Below are positions 1 to 7,594 of a DNA stretch of 16,628 nt, piece by piece. Position numbers and translations under genes: made by a program. This DNA comes from Glomus cerebriforme (Eukaryota; Glomeromycota; Glomeromycetes; Glomerales; Glomeraceae). Position 1 is the first letter of the stretch. Each line of letters starts with the position of its first letter. Below the pieces are notes generated by a model. The model was given only the letters and a program-made list of their open reading frames with translations, was not told where the DNA came from and searched no databases. The stretch covers positions 98,998-115,625 of the forward strand of contig QKYT01000334.1 of the NCBI GenBank assembly GCA_003550305.1, written 5' to 3'.

Positions 1-46
1 AAAAAAAAAATTAGTGTATTTTAATAGCTCATTCTTTTTATCATTC

Positions 47-53
47 TATAAAG
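47..53 (+). promoter_or_regulatory. possible TATA box of the kinase gene
   Basis: TATAAAG lies about 62 bases before the kinase ATG at 115, a plausible distance for a core promoter with a short leader. In DNA this AT-rich such a motif occurs often by chance, so support is weak. Confidence 0.3.
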
Positions 54-114
54 TTAGATATATTATTTGAGTAGTAAATAAAGTAACTTAATAAATTTAA
101 CAAACTATCGAACT

Positions 115-1722
115 ATGGGTATTTGTGAAGAATGTAATCAAGTAAATTTTTATGATTGGTGTAACGCATGTAACGCAGAACACTTTCAACAAAATTTTAA
201 AAAATGGAGGAGTGGTAATGATGATATTGACAAATTTATTCAACATACCCAACTATCAGCAAATAATCATTATAAAGTATTAGAGTGGATACCTTATGAT
301 AGGTTTTATGATATTAAATATATTGCAAAAGGCGGGTTTGGCAAAGTGTATAGAGCAAATTGGATTGATGGTTATATACGAAATTGGGATAATAAAAATC
401 AAAATTGGAAAAGAGAATATCCCAATAAGTTTGTAGCTCTGAAAAGTTTATATAATTCAAAAAATATAACATCAGATTTTATCAATGAGGTATTTATTAA
501 TTTACCAAATTTTTGAAATTAATCATTAATTTGTCAGAAAAAAATGTTTACTGACTTAATTTTAAATATAATTTTACTAAATGTATTTTTTTTATAAATA
601 TATTTTTAGATTACGTCACATCATAAAATTATTAAGCACAATACCCATTCTTTTATTAGACTTTATGGAATAACTCAAGACCCAGAAACAAATAATCATA
701 TGATGGTTTTGGAATATGCAGAGAATGGAAGTTTACGAAATTGTTTAGATAAAAATTATAATGAATTAGATTGGAAAACTAAGTTTCGTGATTTATGGAG
801 GATTGCATTTGGACTTAAGAAAATTCATGATAAAGAATTAATTCATCGAGATTTACATATTGGCAATATACTTCATGGGCTATTTTCTAATACTTGTATA
901 ACTGATATGGGATTATGTAAACCTGCAGATTATAATACACTAGAAAATACAACAAAAAGAGTTTATGGTGTTTTACCTTATATTGCTCCTGAAATTTTAA
1001 GAGGACAAAATTATACCAAAGCTTCTGATATTTATAGTTTTGGTATAATTATGTATGAAGTAATTTCTGNNNTACCTCCTTANCATGATGTAAGCCATGA
1101 TNAAAATTTNGCNNTAAAAATTTGNCAAGGACTTAGNCCAAGGTTTAATATTAAAGTACCTCAATTAATTGTACATTTAATTAAAAAATGCTTAGATGCA
1201 AATCCATTAAGTCGACCAACAGCAAAAGAAATTTGGGATATCATAGAGCCATGGTATTTTGATTTTAAGAATCAAGAAGAATTACAAAGACAAATTAAAG
1301 AAGTAGATGAAATTAATAATAGATTATCAATTGGTAAATTACGTTCGACTAGTTTATCATATGAAACACATTCAGAAGCTATTTATACTAGTAGATTACT
1401 GAATTTTAAAAATCTTCCTGAACCAAGAAATTCCGATGATTATTTTGAACAATGTGATAATATAATAAGTAAGGAATATTCAGGTATTAATTTTAATTTT
1501 AATTTTAATTTTTATTACTCAAGAAGTAATTCATATTTATTTTAATAAAATGCTAATAAAATTTTATTTCACTAAATAGAATCTTTACAAATTGATATTT
1601 CTCAATTGAAAATTAATGTTAATACAGGTATTTATTTATTAATTCATCATTTTTTAACTTGTTTTTGATTGATTATATATTTGAAACTCTTTTTTATGTT
1701 TACAGAAGAAAGAAATGATTAA
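115..1722 (+). CDS. TKL-like protein kinase with N-terminal CxxC motifs, four exons
   Basis: Predicted serine/threonine or tyrosine kinase-like enzyme of the family expanded in Rhizophagus; it would transfer phosphate from ATP to proteins, and the substrate is unknown. Inferred exons are 115-489, 610-1483, 1580-1627 and 1706-1722 (1314 nt, 437 aa). All three introns (490-609, 1484-1579, 1628-1705) start with GTAT and end with AG, and joining them keeps the frame. The N-terminus has C4/C7 and C16/C19, a possible zinc ribbon. The kinase domain shows the glycine loop KGGFGKV (72-78), VALK lysine K110, helix-C glutamate E125 at the exon 1 end, HRDLHIGN (204-211) with catalytic D206, DMG (224-226) instead of DFG, APE (251-253) and DIYSFG (265-270). 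The tail SESLQIDISQL is recovered only by splicing; reading through intron 2 gives an artefactual FNFNFNF end. Ten N bases fall at 1070-1137. The start is the first ATG, directly before the CxxC region. The enzyme is probably active. Confidence 0.9.
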
Positions 1723-1861
1723 TTAGCTTATTTAAAGTATTATTTTGTTTTATATATCACTATATTTTTATGCATTTAAACTATTAGTTTTTTTTAAACA
1801 AGTCTAGAGCAAAATTTTTATTAATTTTGATTTGCTAAATCAATGGTAACTGTTAAATCAT

Positions 1862-2090
1862 TTTGATTTTTTACGACAACAAATTGATCAAATAAAAGGT
1901 AAAAGTGCTAAAATGAATAAAAATTTATGGCATTTGAGATTGAACGAAATGCGGGACAAGAATTGACTTTTACACTTGATTAAAAGGAAAATTTTAGTGT
2001 CGTTAAAATTAATTAATAAATTTTATGCGAAATTTCTTTAAATATGAAAGTCGAAACCTTTAAGATTTGACAGTAGAATTTAAAAATATA
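1862..2090 (+). pseudogene. decayed coding-like tract, unknown family
   Basis: Two readings look protein-like but are broken. The frame from 1871 reads LRQQIDQIKGKSAKMNKNLW and stops at 1964. A second frame, with ATG at 1927, reads MAFEIERNAGQELTFTLD and stops at 1981, then continues in the same frame as KENFSVVKIN, two stops, and ILCEISLNMKVETFKI. Several of the stops are one C-to-T change from a glutamine codon. I do not recognise the protein. It could instead be chance AT-rich reading, or lost exons of a neighbouring gene. Confidence 0.25.
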
Positions 2091-2099
2091 AAAATAATT

Positions 2100-2483
2100 A
2101 TGGATGATAATCCGAGTTATGGAATTCATAAACGTTTTACCGTAACGGTAACTGCCTTAATATCCATTGTTTACCCTTGGATAACCGTACTTGTAGTTTA
2201 TTTGACACCTCCGATTGGATATTTTTGTCGAAGCAAATTCGTCACAATNTTNNGNGTCATATGGTCATTTAATAGTTTTTTGGCATATTTATTCCATTGG
2301 AAAGGAGAAAAGAATATATTTGCTAATTGGTTTATTCATTTTTGGTTTTCTTTTTGCGGTCTTATAGTAGCAATCCTTTTATTTGCTTTAGGCTTGTTTA
2401 CTAAGGATAATCAATGGTGGGTTGTTGTTTTTGGAGATTCTTGTGTATGTCTAACATTGGATGCTTTTGAAAATTTAAAATAG
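2100..2483 (+). CDS. small predicted multi-pass membrane protein, hypothetical
   Basis: An ORF of 127 residues starting at the first ATG of the frame; the frame is open back to a stop at 2061-2063, but the extra codons begin with TTG. Hydrophobic stretches lie at about residues 11-36 (TVTVTALISIVYPWITVLVV), 38-68, 75-100 (FIHFWFSFCGLIVAILLFAL) and weakly 105-122, suggesting three or four membrane segments with short loops and a charged N-terminus. No family is recognised. Four N bases at 2249-2255 blur the second segment. The coding sequence contains codons unlike the surrounding T- and A-runs, which argues for a real gene. An upstream exon is possible, and an AATAAA lies downstream near 2561. 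It may be complete or only the last exon of a longer gene. Confidence 0.5.
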   Translation: MDDNPSYGIHKRFTVTVTALISIVYPWITVLVVYLTPPIGYFCRSKFVTXXXVIWSFNSFLAYLFHWKGEKNIFANWFIHFWFSFCGLIVAILLFALGLFTKDNQWWVVVFGDSCVCLTLDAFENLK

Positions 2484-3061
2484 AAATTTATTTTTTATTT
2501 TATGACCTCTACGATAATATAAATCATGTGGCAAATATTTGTGTAACCATAACATAAACAAATAAAATTTACGTAATTTCTGCAGAAATTATAAAATTCT
2601 GAGAAATTATAAGAAATTACACTAACCAAAAAAATCCATTTTTGTTTAACGAAAATATGTACCAGCCAAAAGGCCTATGGGTTTTCAAATCAAGGTTATT
2701 TGCTGTATAACATAAGTTTTTATTATGGCCAATATGATTAGGATCATTGATAAAAAAATAAAAGAGGTATGTGATTACTTGATAAAATAACATTTACAAT
2801 CAAGTTCTTATTAAAAAGATTTTTGCAATGTTAAAAACTAAATAAAAAGAAAAAAAAAGAGATAATTTTATGTAATTTAATCATTTAGTAACATTTATGG
2901 TGGTGAAAAATTAAAATAAAAAAAGATGATACTTCTAAATCTTTTTTTATTATTCATATTATTCATATTAATATTATAAAGGGAAATATTTATCGTATAT
3001 TTGTTTTTTATATCATTATTCCCATCTTTTATTCCAAACTTTTTTTCACAATTAGGCATCT
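2484..3061. other. intergenic, no gene seen
   Basis: AT-rich sequence between the membrane-protein ORF and a decayed tract. I see no ORF, RNA gene or clear repeat here, apart from a repeated ATTCATATT near 2953-2970. Confidence 0.5.
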
Positions 3062-3224
3062 TTATTCTAAGCCAGTATACCTTTCTTTATTTATATGCAT
3101 TTTTTCTTCAAGTTGTTTTTCCAATCTTGTCCCTTCTTTGACTTTGTCTTATCAATTTTTGGAAATGTTCTTTGATTTCTTCTTTATATGTTATTATTAG
3201 CAACCTGTTTCTTTTATTATTCTT
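3062..3224 (-). pseudogene. decayed charged, coiled-coil-like coding tract
   Basis: On the minus strand two overlapping frames read like a helical Lys/Glu-rich protein. One, 3224-3108, contains TYKEEIKEHFQKLIRQSQRR; the other, 3148-3062, contains DKVKEGTRLEKQLEEKMHIN. They look like one ancestral frame broken by an indel near 3150. The hydrophobic 65-codon plus-strand ORF at 3188-3385 is partly the antisense of this tract. The family is unknown, and AT-rich DNA can mimic such composition. Confidence 0.3.
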
Positions 3225-3616
3225 TTAAAGTCCAACAATTTATATTTCCTGTCCCTTTAATCATTCACCAGATAGCAAATATATTTTTTTTACTTAGCTT
3301 AATACTTCTTTTAACTTGTTTGATTGATGTAAAAAACTTTTCTATAAAAGAGTTTTTAATAGGATTATATACACGTCATATATAACATACATAGAGTATA
3401 TAATTTTTTGAATATGTTTAACCAAATCTTGACGTCTGATTATAGCAAGAGAATTAATATTTCATGAAATCGATCGTAATTCTATTGAATAAACATTTTT
3501 GCAGTACATATTTCTATAAGAACAGAATGTAAGCTTAACTTTTTTAAAAAAAAAATTATTTCAAAATATTCAGTATACCTTAAAAAATTTATATCATGGT
3601 AGAATCATTGGGTGTA

Positions 3617-3872
3617 TTCACAAATTCAATTGGATTGGATTGGATTGGATTATAGATTTTTGTATCACATCAGTAATTTAAATAAAAAATTTAAATAAAA
3701 AAAAATTTTTATTAAAATACGAAGATTGGGTGGCAAAGGGTGGTGGTATACGGTGTATGGAGTTGCCAATCGTGGGTTGCACCCTGGATTGGAAATTTAA
3801 TAGTAAAATCCAATCCAATTCAATTTATTGGATCGACTCAATCCAATCCAAATCAAATTTGTAATTTGTGAA
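3617..3872. mobile_element. MITE-like element with TTCACAAATT inverted ends and TGTA flanks
   Basis: The left end TTCACAAATT (3617-3626) is matched by its exact reverse complement AATTTGTGAA (3863-3872). Both ends are flanked by TGTA (3613-3616 and 3873-3876), a possible 4-bp target-site duplication. Inside each end lie TGGAT-type pentamers: four tandem copies at 3631-3650, and reverse-complement clusters around 3807-3830 and 3839-3855. The centre is relatively GC-rich with a perfect hairpin. There is no coding capacity, so it would be non-autonomous. If the duplication is not real, a TA duplication is the main alternative. Confidence 0.7.
3766..3792. repeat. hairpin inside the MITE-like element
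   Basis: CCAATC-GT-GGGT-TGC-ACCC-TG-GATTGG: the outer six bases and the inner four bases each pair perfectly. The hairpin sits in the only GC-rich part of the element. Confidence 0.6.
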
Positions 3873-3885
3873 TGTACAGTAGATC

Positions 3886-3925
3886 GGATTAAGACATCGA
3901 CTCAATCCAATCCAATTGAATTTGT
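3886..3925. repeat. partial second copy of the MITE right end
   Basis: CATCGACTCAATCCAATCCAA here repeats most of the right arm found at about 3832-3852 and is again followed by a TTTG-containing stretch. It may be a truncated or nested insertion next to the full element. Confidence 0.45.
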
Positions 3926-4164
3926 CATTGTATTACAATAAATTATGCTGACAGCTGACATCAATTGAAAGATGAGTAAACCATGTATTATTAACTAATT
4001 ATAGAAATTTTACATGTGAACAAATGAAAAAATCACATAATAAATTACTATTAATTTATTAATTTAGCATAATTTCCCAAATGTAGAAATTTGCATGATG
4101 CGACTCATCATGCTGATTTATTATTGTATAATGACTCATATTTATATTCTTATTATTTTTAAAA

Positions 4165-4179
4165 TATATAAATACCACC
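4165..4179 (+). promoter_or_regulatory. conserved TATA-type promoter motif, copy A
   Basis: TATATAAATACCACC followed by a T-run. The same motif occurs on the minus strand in copy B at 13598-13612. Its conservation in an otherwise diverged flank, upstream of the ORF in both copies, suggests a core promoter. Confidence 0.5.
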
Positions 4180-4320
4180 TTTTTTTCATTATTTCATATT
4201 AATTTTTCATATGGTATCTTTAATTATATTATCATCACAATTTTATTTCCTCTCTATAATCCTTTTTAAAAAACTACACCATCTATCTACCTCTTCTAAA
4301 CTCTTCTAAACTCCCCTTAT

Positions 4321-4526
4321 CTTCCTTATACTGTATATGAGAACTTTCTCGTATCAGGCAAGGAAAGCCGGTCAGATAGTTGAGTATCTCCTAACTGGCT
4401 GGTTGGTTTTTTTTCCTCCTTTAAACTCCCTCTTAACTTCCTTATACTGTATATGATATTTTCCTCGTATCAGGCAAGGAAAGCCGGTCAGTTAGTTGAG
4501 TATCTCCTAACTGGCTGGTTGGTTTA
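4321..4526 (+). repeat. tandem 116-bp hairpin module
   Basis: Two units start at 4321 and 4437 (period 116). Each contains the palindrome TATAC-T-GTATA, then TCGTATCAGGCAAGGAAAG, then a hairpin (4368-4402 and 4484-4518). In unit 2 CCGGTCAGTTAG and CTAACTGGCTGG pair along all 12 positions as RNA, with two G-U pairs and an 11-base loop. Unit 1 has one A-A mismatch. A single inverted copy lies at 13388-13485, and a truncated one at the window end. Confidence 0.8.
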
Positions 4527-4658
4527 GATTAGAATTTCCTTCACTTATTTCACTTAAATTCAGTAACTCTAAAGATACCATCTATTAGCAAAAAGTCCAT
4601 TACCAGAGTCCATTACCAGTTGAAAACCAAAGAAGAATTGTAATATACTGAAACCTGA

Positions 4659-5047
4659 AAGCTGAAACCTGCCTCTTCCAAAAAGAAAATAATTAAGATA
4701 TTATGGATAGATGATAAGAAAGAAACAATTTTATTAACAGAAAATGAGGAATCAGCCATATAAAGCAGGAAAATGGGATGTACATGATCATAATAGATCT
4801 TTAAACAGCAAAGACAAAAAAGAATCTAAGGATAATGCAAATATACAATCATGACAAGAAGAAAGCAACAAATAAATGAATGAATAAAGACTAAAGACAT
4901 CATTGTGAACGAAATTTCAATGAAAGAAACAAGAAAGATAAGCATAAGAAAAAATGGATTGTCAATTTGAGGAAAACTAAACTGATAGAGGATAAAAAGT
5001 ACCAGGAATATTGGGCGGGATCACTTATAAGCGTGGAAAAAAAGTAA
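4659..5047 (+). pseudogene. frameshifted lysine-rich ORF of copy A
   Basis: Three consecutive protein-like pieces lie in three different frames: 4659-4763 (KLKPASSKKKIIKILWIDDK, then ETILLTENEES), 4744-4854 with an ATG (MRNQPYKAGKWDVHDHNRSL) and 4895-5047 (KKDKHKKKWIVNLRKTK, then YQEYWAGSLISVEKK). Their order and tryptophan-containing basic motifs suggest one ancestral, possibly nucleic-acid-binding, protein. Copy B has matching pieces such as KSKKEAVLLTE and HRKWKEQFEKKC. The family is not recognised. Indels rather than introns seem likely because there are no consistent splice sites, but introns are not excluded. Confidence 0.45.
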
Positions 5048-5550
5048 GAAATATTGAGAAAATAATTAATGCAATAATTTAATACAAAAAAGTATTCTGA
5101 TAATCGGAAAAAAGGAATAATAAATCAAGAAATAAAATGGAAGAATAATTTAAGGTTATTATGTTAATTGAAATATATGAAAACTAATTTGGAATAAAGT
5201 TATAATAAGTTAGAAATAGAAAGAAAAAAAAATGGTGTAAATTAAAGTAAAACAACAAGAAGAAATCAAACGATAATAATAAAATAAAATAGAAAAGGAT
5301 AACGGGAAGAAAAAAAATTGGAAAATGAAAAAAAGTAAACATATGCCAATTTCAGAAACTGCTAATAGAAAAATAAACAATATTTGGTAAAATTAATAGT
5401 TTGTTAGGATAGAAATATAGAATAGATTAGAAACATTTAATTAAAATAATCAAATGAACAAATTAATTGCAAATAATCATTTATTTTTGTATTTAATAAA
5501 AAATCATTAAAATAAAAAAAACTTATCACATTTTTATTATTTTATATAAT

Positions 5551-6116
5551 AATTGTATTTATTTGATGCTATACAAGAAGATGTTTATATACTATTTAAA
5601 GTTTAAAATTGAAAAATGGCAAATATAATATAGAGTTTATTTAATAATAAAATCTGTAAATTTGGATTAGTTAAGGAATTTTATTCGAATCTTGTTTTAT
5701 CAAATTGAGATTATTTATATTTGTAATTCGTTAATTTTGATTACAACTGGAATACAATTTTGATAAATATTATAATTGTAGAAAATTTTTCAGATCGGTG
5801 TAACACGTTAAGGATATTGTGTATCAATTAGTTGTGTATCAATTAATTATTTTTGCACAAAATGTCTCAAGTACTAAATTAAAAATGAATAACCAAACAT
5901 AAAACTTTGAAAAAAATGTAAAACATTATATAATTTTTTTTTATAAATATAAAAAATTGGATAATTTCATATTGATCATATATTTAGCATTTCAATTTTT
6001 ATTTTTTATAGTTGCTAATTTATTTTTTTTTTAATTTCTACTATTACAGAATCTTGTGTATCTTCTGGAACATTTTATATATGGATAAAGTCTTGGTCTT
6101 TATTGTTAGTTGTTTT
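5551..6116. other. intergenic, with a short tandem duplication
   Basis: No gene is seen. A 15-bp unit TTGTGTATCAATTAG is duplicated in tandem with one change at 5817-5831 and 5832-5846, probably by replication slippage. Confidence 0.5.
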
Positions 6117-6392
6117 TTATTTTTTTTTTTTGTTGTTTGTTTCTTCGTTGTCTATGTCCATGTTGTTGGGAATATAAGTGTCCTATAATTGATTGTTCTA
6201 TTTTTAAGGGTTTTTTGTTGGTTGTTTGTCAGTAATGAACGTAATATTATTCCGTTTAACTCTCTGACTGCTGTTTGCTTCTCGTGGATCTGATATCGTT
6301 AGTTTGATATGAATATATAAGTAACTTTATTTTGTGTTTTTTTTGCTGCGGATTTTTCGAGTTTCAGGAGAAAGTCTAGTTTTTATTTTTAA
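6117..6392 (-). pseudogene. decayed coding-like tract, minus strand
   Basis: Less AT-rich than its surroundings. One minus-strand frame (6392-6204) is interrupted by a single TAA at 6329-6327. It reads TRLSPETRKIRSKKNTK before that stop and ISDPREANSSQRVKRNNITF after it. A second frame (6182-6117) reads MDIDNEETNNKKKK. The basic and polar composition would suit the N-terminal part of a transposon or DNA-binding protein, but I cannot name it. Further pieces such as NVPEDTQDSVIVEI can be read just downstream, near 6040-6075. Confidence 0.3.
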
Positions 6393-7197
6393 TTATGAAA
6401 AATAATCTAATTCTTTATAAATCAACGTGACTAGATAAGAAAAATTTGTTTTCAGATCGAAGTCCTAATAACTAAGGGTTATTTTGACTTACTACCACCA
6501 CTCTTTTTTTCTTTCTTGATTCATCTTTAGAAATTTCAAATCAAAATTCATAAAAAAAACTAATCATTATAATACTAACAAATTTTCCCACTAAATATAC
6601 GATAATATTAAGATCAAAATTGTAAAATTAAAAAGGATGGTACAAAAAGTAAATATTATTCTCAAATTCTGTGAACTTACCAATGTGCAAGGATCGAAAT
6701 ATTTAAGACAATGATTTCAATCACCTATATATACAATATTTGGGTCCATTTGTTGTGAATGGCGAAATTCATGATTTTATTTTCAATGTTTCATGCCACA
6801 AAATTAGTTTGTAAAAAGTAAATTAACAAAATTTGATCATTAAAAAAAATTAGTTACAATTCGAATAAATTTATGCACAGTTAGTGATGGCAAAAAACGT
6901 CATGTTTTAAAACATTAAGCACCTTAATAGTCTTTACATATTTACAACAAAATTTAAGCATTTTATTATATAATATATATTAATTTTTCAATAAAATTTA
7001 TTTTTTTTTTTCGTCATTTAGAGATCACTTATAAAATATGAAAGGTTGCTTAAAAATACAAAAAAAGTTGTTGATCGATTAAAGCAATTTTATTATGATA
7101 ATCATGTCGATCAATGTTTTGAAAAAAAAACGGGTTAAACCAATAAAATTCTGATTTAAATTGTTTGAAACATCTTGTTTTAAATCGCGTGCCATTC
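6393..7197. other. intergenic, no gene seen
   Basis: AT-rich with several poly-T and poly-A runs. No convincing ORF on either strand. The minus-strand ORF reported at its right end overlaps the palindromic element at 7198 and reads through that element's arm. Confidence 0.5.
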
Positions 7198-7499
7198 CTA
7201 TGCGCAGTAGCGTAACCACCAAAAGTCACCGGCACGTGATGTTTTGACCGGCATTATGAGCACTTGGCCGGCATTAAGAAATCCAAAAATGAAAAGCGGC
7301 GGGTGTGACACGGGTGACGAATATTTTTTATATGATCACGTGCCGGTGATTTTTTGAAATTATGCGCATCGATCATTTCCTTGGTCAACAAAATCAGTGT
7401 AACTTGCACATCAGTATGATGTTAGAATTACTAACTGATTCGGGCAAATTAACAAAATTACTGTTTATTAAAGTAATTACACAAGTTACGCCGCCATAG
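7198..7499. mobile_element. palindromic MITE-like element with CACGTG arms
   Basis: A perfect 15-bp inverted repeat TCACCGGCACGTGAT is at 7226-7240 and, reversed, at 7335-7349. ATGCGCA flanks it on both sides (7200-7206 and 7362-7369). Between the arms GACCGGCATTA and GGCCGGCATTA form a direct repeat. A wider imperfect pair, CTATGCGCAGTAGCGTAAC (7198-7216) and GTTACGCCGCCATAG (7485-7499), with GTAACTTG/CAAGTTAC at 7399 and 7482, suggests a larger or nested element. The GC-rich arms stand out sharply. It ends about 100 bases before the Sel1 gene start, so it may carry part of that promoter. Confidence 0.55.
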
Positions 7500-7594
7500 A
7501 GAATTTTTTTTTTTATATTAATAATTAATTATTAGCTTCCTTCCTTTTCATAAATAAAGCTAATATCCACAAATATTCTCAAAACTTAAAAAAC

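Larger units (their letters stand above)
3930..5550 (+). mobile_element. dispersed repeat family, copy A (plus orientation)
   Basis: About 1.6 kb that matches the reverse complement of 12370-13890 in the same order along its length. Shared landmarks are a GAGTAAA...ACATG leader, TATATAAATACCACC, the TATACTGTATA and hairpin module, the CAGTAACTCTAA segment, TTATTAACAGAA, GGATCACTTAT...GTGGA, TAAAACAACAA and a GAACAA-TTAAT tail. No target-site duplication or clean terminal inverted repeat was found, so its boundaries are approximate. The order promoter, hairpin leader, frameshifted ORF suggests a once-transcribed unit, either a transposon or an amplified gene. Confidence 0.7.

Noticed and set aside
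1484..1545. FNFNFNFYYSRSNSYLF as a real kinase C-terminus
   Set aside because: It is translation of intron 2; splicing at 1484-1579 yields the family-typical tail instead.
3188..3385. 65-codon hydrophobic ORF on the plus strand
   Set aside because: Its Leu/Phe/Ile content follows from T-rich DNA, and the opposite strand over part of it reads as a more protein-like charged tract.
3631..3650. TGGAT tandem pentamers as a telomere or CRISPR-like array
   Set aside because: There are only four copies, with no spacers, and they are part of an inverted-repeat element with reverse-complement clusters at the other end.
5220..5420. A-rich tract of copy A as a separate gene
   Set aside because: It aligns with the decayed ORF tail of copy B and has many stops in every frame.
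7050..7235. 61-codon ORF on the minus strand
   Set aside because: It starts inside the arm of the palindromic element and runs into AT-rich DNA; no family features are seen.
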